From the NCBI GenBank assembly GCA_021775515.1, contig JAJFHR010000290.1:1-7861 (forward strand): a DNA stretch of 7,861 nt, written 5' to 3'. Below, in pieces: positions 1 through 6,023 of this stretch. Under the pieces are notes generated by a model. It made no database searches. It was not told the origin of the DNA and worked only from the letters and a program-made list of their open reading frames with translations. A program made the translations under genes and the position numbers. Origin of the DNA: Hyphomicrobiales bacterium. Lineage in GTDB: Bacteria; Pseudomonadota; Alphaproteobacteria; Rhizobiales; JAJFHR01. Every line of letters starts with the position of its first letter. The first letter of the stretch is position 1.

Positions 1-30
1 AGGCCCTTGCTTTTACGAGGCGCAAAACTT

Positions 31-2043
31 TCAGTCAGCGAGAATTGGTTTGTGTTCCTTGCCGATCATCTCGGTATAGGTCACAAATTTAAACGGATCG
101 AAAAATTGTGCAGCACTTCTAAGCCGGTCAGCGGCCTCTTCCTTTAACTGCGTTATAGACTGGTTGTTAGCATAGCGGTTTTCTGCGGCAACAGCCAATT
201 GCAACGCCAATTCATTGTCGCCATTGTCGATCATCCTGCGCAGTGCGGACCTAACGCCGCGGGCTGACAGACCCAAATAGACTTGCAAAAGCCTCCCGTA
301 TTCAACCGAAGTCAGATTATCAAGACCGGCCGGTTCTTTGCCGGTTATATCTTCCTGCCAGATACCAACCATTTTATCAGCGACACGGGCAATAATATGG
401 TCTCGTGGTGCAAGGTAGGACAAATAGATTTCCGGCCTCTCCTGTAAACCCGGAGGTATCAGGTTAAGCCGTATGATGTCTTTAACCGAGTAGCCCTTGC
501 GGACGTAGTCTCTGGTAGTTTCAACTAACCATTCATACGCATTCTTGAAGTTGCCGATTTCCTTCGGCCCATACAGCATTGTTAAGGGACTGTGACCATG
601 CAGAACGAATTTTGGATTGCGCTTGATAATTTCTTCCATCGCTGCAACAGCACCATCAATAAACCCTTCCTCAACCCAGGGCTCACCGTAATAGGGCATC
701 ATTGTATCTCCGGCAAAAACCACGCCCATTGCGGGCATGGACACCAGCATGGCATCTTCTGTTTCACCTCCTGCAACCGGGATCAGTTCAACTTGTGTTT
801 CACCAATCTTGACAACAGTGCGCTCTACAATGGGAATATCGGGACGGAAGTTTCCGATCCAGGCTTGCTTGAAACCGGCACCGCGGAATTGATCGTAACT
901 ATGTTTGCGTTGAACGCGCCCTAGCGTTCCTTTGTAATTCTTTCGGCCAAAAATTTTAAGATCGGGGTTTAGAGATTTAAGAAAAGTATAACCGCCAATA
1001 TGATCCCAATGCGCATGAGTGATTATCGCTGTGGTTACCTGAGGCAAATCAGGATAGCGCGCCGTTAGAAATTCATAAGCGGCTTTTAATCTTGCTGGCT
1101 GAGTGCCCGTGTCGATGGCAATCAGCTCTTTGCCGTTATCCGATACTACAAAGTAAACCTCCGCATAACCAAACCCGTAAAGAGCGAACACCCGATTGGA
1201 GACAATTTCTTTCAGCCTCGGCGTGGCCGACATCGTTGCACCTGTTCGGCGTGTTGACGTGAACCACCCCATGAACATTGCTTTGGGCTCATAAGAATCA
1301 TAGCCAATTTTTTTCATGTATCGGGCCGCCAGGTCAGTATTCCCATCACTGGAATGGAGTTTGGCAAGATTACGATAAACCTCGCGGTAAAATCCCGAGA
1401 CCGGTTCCGTTTCGGGGCGTTCGGCCAACCAATTAAGCTCGGCGTAGGCCTGCTTTTTTTTGAAGAAGAAAAACGGCACCTGCGCATAGATGAGGCCGGA
1501 TGCCCAACGCACTATCGGGTCGTTTTCATCGGAAAGCGCCTTAGCCTCCTTGAGAAGGTCAAAGGTTTCATTCATCCAGCCTATTCGGCTGAGCAGCGGT
1601 ACTTTTTCAGCATAGGTTGCCCGTAAAATGGCATAGGCCGAGAGATAGCCGGCCCGGGTTTGGCTATCCATGTTTTTTTCATAGCGTTTCAACAGCCGTT
1701 CAAAAAACGCCATGCCTAGCGCCTGCTGGTTGCTATTTAAATAAGCATTGACCATGACAAAGGTGTTTCGCGGGTCGGCATTGAGACCGTAGGACATCAC
1801 GGTTTCTAAAAACCGGAGGTTGGACTGGAAACTTCTTTCCTTATCGCCGGAGCCAAATTTTTCAAACCCGGCGGCGAAATCTAGTGACTGCGTCAAGCCG
1901 CGCGATAAAGTCCTTTGCCCGGTCAATTTCCCGGTTGCAAGAGTGTCTACGGTGACACTGTCGTCCGCCGGTTTACCGGTCAATAAAACAAACGCGCCGG
2001 TTAATGCAAAAAAAACTATGACGAGACTTAATTTGATTTTCAT
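31..2043 (-). CDS. Metallo-beta-lactamase-fold hydrolase of the alkyl sulfatase (SdsA1/BDS1-like) type, N-terminally anchored or secreted
   Basis: A 670-residue protein. Residues 4-22 form a hydrophobic signal or membrane anchor with no lipobox Cys, so it probably acts outside the cytoplasm. Residues 60-260 look all-helical and weakly TPR-like. The metallo-beta-lactamase domain (about 280-490) carries HAHWDH at 343-348 (His343, His345, Asp347, His348), GGETED at 425-430, AGD with Asp446, and HGH with His482/His484. A Glu-bearing third motif is typical of binuclear-zinc alkyl sulfatases, which release sulfate from alkyl sulfates. Residues 490-650 resemble the alkyl-sulfatase dimerisation domain. 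The SCP2-like C-terminal domain of SdsA1 is absent. The ATG start is supported by AAGG six bases upstream. The substrate is unknown: family membership is well supported, but sulfatase activity is inferred. It lies downstream of the MarR-GNAT/permease pair but has its own promoter. Confidence 0.85.
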   Translation of the reverse strand: MKIKLSLVIVFFALTGAFVLLTGKPADDSVTVDTLATGKLTGQRTLSRGLTQSLDFAAGFEKFGSGDKERSFQSNLRFLETVMSYGLNADPRNTFVMVNAYLNSNQQALGMAFFERLLKRYEKNMDSQTRAGYLSAYAILRATYAEKVPLLSRIGWMNETFDLLKEAKALSDENDPIVRWASGLIYAQVPFFFFKKKQAYAELNWLAERPETEPVSGFYREVYRNLAKLHSSDGNTDLAARYMKKIGYDSYEPKAMFMGWFTSTRRTGATMSATPRLKEIVSNRVFALYGFGYAEVYFVVSDNGKELIAIDTGTQPARLKAAYEFLTARYPDLPQVTTAIITHAHWDHIGGYTFLKSLNPDLKIFGRKNYKGTLGRVQRKHSYDQFRGAGFKQAWIGNFRPDIPIVERTVVKIGETQVELIPVAGGETEDAMLVSMPAMGVVFAGDTMMPYYGEPWVEEGFIDGAVAAMEEIIKRNPKFVLHGHSPLTMLYGPKEIGNFKNAYEWLVETTRDYVRKGYSVKDIIRLNLIPPGLQERPEIYLSYLAPRDHIIARVADKMVGIWQEDITGKEPAGLDNLTSVEYGRLLQVYLGLSARGVRSALRRMIDNGDNELALQLAVAAENRYANNQSITQLKEEAADRLRSAAQFFDPFKFVTYTEMIGKEHKPILAD

Positions 2044-2054
2044 GAGATACCTTT

Positions 2055-2072
2055 TAAATGTATATACACCTA
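2055..2072. promoter_or_regulatory. Operator copy O1, next to the hydrolase ribosome binding site
   Basis: TAAATGTATATACACCTA differs at two positions from the idealised palindrome TAGGTGTATATACACCTA. It lies 11 bases upstream of the hydrolase ATG, just before the AAGG ribosome binding site. Two further copies occur about 90 bp upstream. The size and symmetry fit a dimeric TetR, GntR or MarR-type repressor; which one is unknown. Here a bound repressor would act as a roadblock or loop with the upstream pair. Confidence 0.6.
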
Positions 2073-2143
2073 ATTAGAAGAATGTTGCCGATTTGCCGTG
2101 GACTTGATCGCGCTGGTTAGCTCATTGCTATGGCGGGTTGGTT

Positions 2144-2161
2144 TAGGTGTATATACGCCTA
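2144..2161. promoter_or_regulatory. Operator copy O2, over the predicted hydrolase transcription start
   Basis: TAGGTGTATATACGCCTA is an 18-bp palindrome with a single imperfect pair. It is the best copy of the three and covers the start point predicted from the promoter at 2160-2187. Its centre is 19 bp (about two helical turns) from that of O3, so two dimers could sit on the same face of the DNA. Confidence 0.65.
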
Positions 2162-2187
2162 TATAGTGTATCTACACCTAATGTCAA
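2160..2187 (-). promoter_or_regulatory. Predicted sigma-70-type promoter of the hydrolase gene
   Basis: Read on the minus strand, TTGACA (2187-2182) is a perfect -35 element, followed after 16 bp by TATATA (2165-2160), a 4/6 match to the -10 consensus. The start point would be near 2153, giving a leader of about 110 bases. The -35 contains the TGA stop codon of the upstream permease gene. Operators O2 and O3 overlap the promoter. Confidence 0.55.
2163..2180. promoter_or_regulatory. Operator copy O3, in the promoter spacer
   Basis: ATAGTGTATCTACACCTA keeps the core GTGTA-N2-TACAC and a perfect right half-site (TACACCTA); its left outer bases have diverged. It falls between the -35 and -10 elements of the predicted hydrolase promoter, so occupancy would exclude RNA polymerase. 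Confidence 0.6.
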
Positions 2188-3080
2188 GGCAGTGCCTCGG
2201 CAGCACGGTCTTTCAGGGCTAATATCAGCCCGGATATAACCAGCCCCATTGCTGCAATCAGATAGGCGGATATGGGCTCAGACAGGAAGGCTACGCCGAG
2301 AATGGCGCTGGTAACCGGGCTTAAAGACAAAAACATCGTCACCCTTACCGGTGATAGATGTTTTAAGGCCCATAACCAGGCAAAAAAGCTGGCGCCGCTG
2401 CTCACACCTATGAAAACAACCGCCAGCCAGCCATCAAAACTTATTTGGCCGATTGTCTCCAAGCCGCCCTGCCACTTCGAGACAATAAATAGAAAAATGA
2501 CTGAAGCAAACATCGCCAAAGCACTAACATTCTGGGCAGGATAGCGTTGCAGGTAAGGGCGATAGAGTACACTGCATAAAGCTCCGAAAAAAGCGCTCAA
2601 GCCCGCAGCAATTGCGCCAACCCATTGGTTAGTACCTTCGGTTGCCTGAAATAAATCTTCTCCCAGAACAAAGCCTATGCCGATTATCGTCAGGATGACA
2701 CCCAGGGACTTTTTCCAGGTCAAGGCTTCGCGGCCGATAACCGCTGCAATTAACATTGTCTGCAAGGGAAAGGTTGCAAAAATCAAAGCGACGCGGGCAG
2801 AGGGAATGAATTGCAGCGCATAATTTAACAGAGTGACCAAAATTGCAAACTGGAGGATGCCCAGAAGTGATACCGGTATGATGTCCTTGCGCAAAAACCA
2901 TGACCTGGAGGTAATCAGTACAACCGGGGCTATACAAAAAAAACCGATAGCATATCGCAACATTGCCAATGTCTCAGGCGTGGTCTGGTCAATAACATAA
3001 CGAGAGGCAACGAGTGCCGCCCCGACCTGAATTCCGGTAGCTGCAGCGGCAATAACAGGCAGCCGGCTATGAGCTGTCAT
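2184..3080 (-). CDS. EamA/DMT-superfamily permease (drug/metabolite exporter-like)
   Basis: A 298-residue, very hydrophobic inner-membrane protein with about ten predicted helices in two EamA repeats (about 8-140 and 155-290). The C-terminal repeat has the characteristic run LSPVRVTMFLSLSPVTSA followed by LSEPIS (residues 242-271). Family members export amino acids, metabolites or toxic compounds; the substrate cannot be read from sequence. I chose the ATG at 3080 because it overlaps the regulator's TGA as ATGA, with GGA six bases upstream. A longer TTG start at 3098 would add six residues and has less support. The overlap implies translational coupling, so the permease is probably the main target of the MarR-GNAT regulator. 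Confidence 0.88.
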   Translation of the reverse strand: MTAHSRLPVIAAAATGIQVGAALVASRYVIDQTTPETLAMLRYAIGFFCIAPVVLITSRSWFLRKDIIPVSLLGILQFAILVTLLNYALQFIPSARVALIFATFPLQTMLIAAVIGREALTWKKSLGVILTIIGIGFVLGEDLFQATEGTNQWVGAIAAGLSAFFGALCSVLYRPYLQRYPAQNVSALAMFASVIFLFIVSKWQGGLETIGQISFDGWLAVVFIGVSSGASFFAWLWALKHLSPVRVTMFLSLSPVTSAILGVAFLSEPISAYLIAAMGLVISGLILALKDRAAEALP

Positions 3081-4009
3081 CGAAGATCCAATCGCCAAAA
3101 TTGACCGACAAGATCCTTACCGAAACTATGGTGTGTTTCTTCTTTGACTAGTTGAAAGCCCGATTTTTTGTATATGGCAATCGCAGCGCGCAGATTGTCC
3201 TGGGTCCAAAGCGTCATCCGGTGATAGCCCGCTTGCCGGGCAAAACGTATGCATTCTTCAACCAGCCGCCTCCCGATACCGCCACCACGCGCGCGCGGAT
3301 CGACGATAACAAGACGAAGCTTGGCGGTTTGTTCGTCGGCGCGTACGACCATCGCTGAACCAACACTGCAGCCATCTTTTTCGGCTATCCAACAGCATTC
3401 AGAACCTGGATCAAAGTTGGTTAAAAAATCACTGGCAATTTTAGCGACCAGGGCCTCAAAGGTTTTGTCCCAGCCGTATTCTTCGCCGTAAAACCGTCCG
3501 TGGATCTGGATAATCCAACCCATATCGCCGGGTTGGTGCGGCCGCAAAAGGTAGGGTGCTGGCGCTGTCTCGGTTTCATCCAGCAAACACTTAATCGTGT
3601 TCATAGCGTCGAGAAGGCGGGTTTGCTCATCTGCGCCAAGAGTTTTTAGCATTGCGCCAAACAGCTTCGCCGACCGCCGGTTGAGCTCATTGAATTCCTC
3701 GTGGCCTTTTGCTGTGAGAACAATTAATTGCTGGCGGCGGTCTTGAGGCGAAATAATCCGGCTGATAAGCTTGCGGTTTTCGAATTTTTTCAACACTCGG
3801 CTGACATATCCAGGGTCGAGGCCAAGATCGACTGCCAGTTGTTTTGCTGAAATCTGTTGGCGATTTGCAAGCTCGTATATCACCCGGGCTTCGGTTAGAC
3901 CGAAACTGCTGTCGAGCAGCATTTCGTGGAGCACGCCGGTTTTGCGGGTATAAAACCGGGTAAAAGAACGAACGGCGTCCACACGCTCATCAAAACTGCG
4001 AATAGTCAT
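3077..4009 (-). CDS. MarR-family regulator fused to a GNAT N-acetyltransferase
   Basis: A 310-residue cytoplasmic two-domain protein. Residues 1-145 are a MarR winged helix-turn-helix: recognition helix around DPGYVSRVLKKFENRKLI (65-82) and wing near SPQDRRQQLIVLT (87-99). Residues 153-310 are a GNAT domain with the acetyl-CoA loop RGGGIG (241-246, matching R/QxxGxG/A) and the motif B region NLRAAIAIYKKSGF (272-285). Such fusions occur in many proteobacteria; their acetylation substrates are mostly unknown. A GTG at 4030 would add seven residues, but the ATG at 4009 has GGA seven bases upstream and gives the N-terminus usual for the family. It sits in an operon with the EamA permease through an ATGA overlap. 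A long palindrome over its promoter points to autoregulation. A role in sensing a permease substrate is inference. Confidence 0.9.
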   Translation of the reverse strand: MTIRSFDERVDAVRSFTRFYTRKTGVLHEMLLDSSFGLTEARVIYELANRQQISAKQLAVDLGLDPGYVSRVLKKFENRKLISRIISPQDRRQQLIVLTAKGHEEFNELNRRSAKLFGAMLKTLGADEQTRLLDAMNTIKCLLDETETAPAPYLLRPHQPGDMGWIIQIHGRFYGEEYGWDKTFEALVAKIASDFLTNFDPGSECCWIAEKDGCSVGSAMVVRADEQTAKLRLVIVDPRARGGGIGRRLVEECIRFARQAGYHRMTLWTQDNLRAAIAIYKKSGFQLVKEETHHSFGKDLVGQFWRLDLR

Positions 4010-4036
4010 AGCCAATCCAACAAAGTGCACAGGTCA

Positions 4037-4069
4037 AATAATTTAATTGATAGTATCAACTAAATTATT
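4037..4069. promoter_or_regulatory. 33-bp AT-rich palindrome, probable MarR-type autoregulatory operator
   Basis: The palindrome is centred on G4053, with core TTGATA-G-TATCAA and arms extending to AATAATTT and AAATTATT. Of 16 base pairs, only 4046/4060 does not match. It lies 28 bases upstream of the preferred regulator start and covers the promoter -10. MarR proteins typically bind such dyads next to their own genes. The alternative, a transcription terminator, is unlikely because the stem is almost entirely A/T and there is no following gene end on either strand. Confidence 0.75.
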
Positions 4070-4078
4070 TTTGTTCAA
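4050..4078 (-). promoter_or_regulatory. Predicted promoter of the MarR-GNAT/permease operon
   Basis: On the minus strand TTGAAC (4078-4073) and TACTAT (4055-4050) are separated by 17 bp. Each matches four or five of six consensus positions. The -10 lies on the centre of the 33-bp palindrome, so regulator binding would block polymerase. The start point would fall near 4043, giving a leader of about 35 bases. Confidence 0.55.
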
Positions 4079-4138
4079 CCTTTCATAGTTTCAGGCAAAC
4101 GGTATTCGTTGAATTGTTGTTAGACAGCGCTCAAACGA

Positions 4139-4155
4139 GATCGTGAGAAACGATC
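4139..4155 (-). terminator. Weak hairpin downstream of chrA, possible terminator
   Basis: On the minus strand, GATCGT and ACGATC form a 6-bp stem around a TTCTC loop, 18 bases past the chrA stop codon. Only TCGTTTG follows, not a real U tract, so this is at best a poor intrinsic terminator. The rest of the gap between chrA and the MarR promoter holds nothing I recognise. Confidence 0.25.
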
Positions 4156-4173
4156 CCTAGTGGGGTTAGTGTG

Positions 4174-5478
4174 CTAAAATATTGAGACCAAAACCCATCC
4201 GAGGAGAGAGGACAACAACAGCACTTGAACTATGCTCCAGCGAAATTTCAATAGCAGCGCTGCGCCCAGCAACGAAAGAACTACGACCTGCCAGTTCACT
4301 GACAACAATTCAGGCTTCCAGATCACCAGAGGCCCAAATGCCAACTGTTTCACCTCTGCAAATATTACGTGCAGTCCGAACCAAACAGAAAGGTTTAGAA
4401 TGACACCAACAACTGCGGCGGTAATTGCTGAAAGCGCACTGGAAAGTTTTGGTTGCGAGCAAATCCAGTCAATGTAGGGCGCACCGGTGAAAATCCACAA
4501 AAAACAGGGCGTAAAAGTTGCCCAAAGCGTTAGCATAGCCGCAGCGGCTGCCAGGCCAAAACCCCCTTGGCGAAATCCGGCAAGGAAGCCGACAAATTCT
4601 GTGACCAAAATGAGTGGCCCCGGAGTAGTTTCGGCAAGGCCCAGACCATCAATCATTTCGCCAGGGGTTAGCCAGCCAAAACCTGAAACGACCTGCTGGC
4701 CCATATAGGCCAGGACAGCATAGGCACCACCAAAGGTTACCACCGCTAATTTGGAAAAAAATATGCCGATCTCATTGAGGAACCTAAAATCAAAAATCCA
4801 ATCTACCAACACTATCGGAAACCACCAGATCGCCAGCCAGATGAGGAGCGTGGAAACCGTCTGAACGGCGGATATATTGGGGCTAGGCGAGCTTGCTCGC
4901 GGGCTTCCTCCGCTTGAGCTCAATAACAAGCCATAAATTGCGGCGAGCAAAAGAATTAGAGGGAAGGGCAGGGCCAGAAAGAAAATTCCGATAAAGGCAA
5001 AAGCTGCAACAACCCAATGATCCCAGCGGGTCAGGGCTTTTTTTGCAACGCGCAAAAGGGCATCTATAACAATCACCAGGACGGCTGCTTTAACCCCCAA
5101 AAAGAGCGCGCCAAATAATGGCAGGTTTCCAAAAAATACGTAACATGAAGCTAGACCGAAAATCACCAGGGCACCGGGAAGGACAAACAACAATCCGGCT
5201 ATCAAGCCACCTGGCACTCCATGCAGCCGCCAGCCAGTGTAAGTCGCCAGTTGCATGGCTTCGGGGCCGGGCAGGAGCATGCAAAAGCTGAGCGCGTTCA
5301 AAAATTGGTGTTCGCTTAACCAGCGCTTTTCTTCGACAAAAACCCTATGCATCAATGATATCTGCGCCGCTGGACCCCCGAAGGACAATATTCCGATTTT
5401 CAAAAACTCACTGGTCGCCTCTTTTCTGGTCGGGTAATTTGACCCGGCAGCATTTTTGACTTCAGCGCCGCTCGTCAT
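4174..5478 (-). CDS. chrA: Chromate transporter ChrA (two-domain, long-chain CHR family)
   Basis: A 434-residue inner-membrane protein of the normal length for two-domain CHR proteins. The family exports chromate from the cytoplasm. The N-terminal CHR domain has LSFGGPAAQI (31-40) and LLPGPEAMQLATYTGW (68-83). A Ser/Pro-rich linker at about 187-205 separates the halves. The second domain has VTFGGAYAVLAYM (247-259), GWLTPGEMIDG (268-278) and LAETTPGPLILVTEF (281-295). About ten or more hydrophobic segments are visible. The ATG overlaps the stop of the preceding chrB-like fragment as ATGA, with AGGGG about ten bases upstream. Nothing looks broken. Family assignment is firm; actual chromate transport is by homology. 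Confidence 0.93.
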   Translation of the reverse strand: MTSGAEVKNAAGSNYPTRKEATSEFLKIGILSFGGPAAQISLMHRVFVEEKRWLSEHQFLNALSFCMLLPGPEAMQLATYTGWRLHGVPGGLIAGLLFVLPGALVIFGLASCYVFFGNLPLFGALFLGVKAAVLVIVIDALLRVAKKALTRWDHWVVAAFAFIGIFFLALPFPLILLLAAIYGLLLSSSGGSPRASSPSPNISAVQTVSTLLIWLAIWWFPIVLVDWIFDFRFLNEIGIFFSKLAVVTFGGAYAVLAYMGQQVVSGFGWLTPGEMIDGLGLAETTPGPLILVTEFVGFLAGFRQGGFGLAAAAAMLTLWATFTPCFLWIFTGAPYIDWICSQPKLSSALSAITAAVVGVILNLSVWFGLHVIFAEVKQLAFGPLVIWKPELLSVNWQVVVLSLLGAALLLKFRWSIVQVLLLSSLLGWVLVSIF

Positions 5479-5750
5479 GTGGTTGAGGCCCCTTTTTGGA
5501 TTGGCAGCCAGTTATTGCTTCCCTTGGCCGCATCGCGCGACCAGCGATAAAATGCATCATATAACTGCATAACGGCTTTGAACTGGCGCTGGTCATCGCG
5601 GTAGATTCGAGACCGGCGTAGAGATGCTGCCAGGAGGTCCGCTGTTTGTGGAGCCCAGTCAGATTGATTGGTATCGGCTCCGCGCACAAACGCAGCAAGA
5701 GGTAATAAGAGTATAGTTTGAATTCCATAATCTTTCTGTCCGTACGTCAA
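5475..5750 (-). pseudogene. chrB: Remnant of chrB: C-terminal fragment of the chromate-resistance regulator
   Basis: A 91-codon open frame ending in an ATGA overlap with chrA. From about residue 17, LPLAAFVRGADTNQ, then WAPQTADLLAAS, DDQRQF and MQLYDAFYRWSRDA resemble the end of the ChrB C-terminal domain as I remember it (LA-x-IVRGADT, APEAAGL, DDH, YDALYAWCR). ChrB normally has about 150-300 residues. The upstream part, including the WVDRxACxWLI region, is absent: none of the three minus-strand frames from 5751 to 5880 shows it. An in-frame TAG precedes the frame, and the only near-terminal start is a TTG without a ribosome binding site. An ATG at 5728 lies in another frame. I favour a 5'-truncated relic; a short functional stand-alone domain is possible. 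Similarity is from memory, not a search. Confidence 0.6.
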
Positions 5751-5777
5751 CTATAATCGGACACTCAGGGGTTCTAA
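5750..5777 (-). promoter_or_regulatory. Possible promoter for the chrB remnant and chrA
   Basis: On the minus strand, TATAGT (5755-5750, 5/6 to the -10 consensus) is preceded after 16 bp by TTAGAA (5777-5772), a poor -35. Transcription would start near 5743, which would exclude the TTG at 5750 as a start codon. This is the only plausible promoter I see for chrA. Confidence 0.3.
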
Positions 5778-5887
5778 TTAATCGTGACAGTTCAAACTCG
5801 CCATACTCGGCGGTGGCGGACAATCGGCCAAAAATCTGATACTCTCAAACACCAAGAACAAAGGTGATTCGCGAAATCTTGTTTTGA

Positions 5888-5901
5888 TTGACGCAGGTCA
5901 A
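5888..5901 (+). promoter_or_regulatory. FNR/FixK/ANR-type binding box controlling ccoN
   Basis: TTGACGCAGGTCAA is a perfect TTGAC-N4-GTCAA palindrome and fits the FNR/FixK consensus TTGAY-N4-RTCAA. It is centred at 5894.5, about 130 bases upstream of the ccoN ATG. A weak -10 (CAATAT, 5923-5928) would place the start near 5936, that is, the box at about -41.5, the usual class II activator position. This predicts induction of the oxidase at low oxygen. Confidence 0.85.
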
Positions 5902-6023
5902 TATCTGCTTTGTTTGCTGGTGCAATATGTCGCGTTCCGACAACTGGCAAAATTTGATACCAGCCATACTGCAGCCGATGCACGGCGGCTGTTGATGTTT
6001 GGCAATGAAGGATAGAGGGCGAT

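Noticed and set aside
592..924. 110-codon plus-strand frame inside the hydrolase gene
   Set aside because: Lies opposite the metal-binding part of the well-supported hydrolase frame. Shadow frame.
2055..2072. Resemblance of TGTATATACA to an E. coli LexA SOS box
   Set aside because: The symmetrical bases outside the core are TAGG/CCTA rather than CTG/CAG, and alphaproteobacterial LexA uses a different direct-repeat motif. The full 18-bp repeat unit is better explained by another repressor.
3078..3098. TTG at 3098 as the start of the permease
   Set aside because: The ATG at 3080 forms an ATGA overlap with the regulator stop and has GGA six bases upstream.
4007..4030. GTG at 4030 as the start of the MarR-GNAT gene
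   Set aside because: No ribosome binding site lies in front of it. The ATG at 4009 has GGA at good spacing and gives the usual N-terminus.
5462..5728. 88-codon minus-strand frame starting with ATG, overlapping the chrB remnant in another frame
   Set aside because: Its protein has no recognisable family and runs 17 bases into chrA. The ChrB-like residues lie in the 5475-5750 frame. It has a slightly better start codon, so some translation cannot be excluded.
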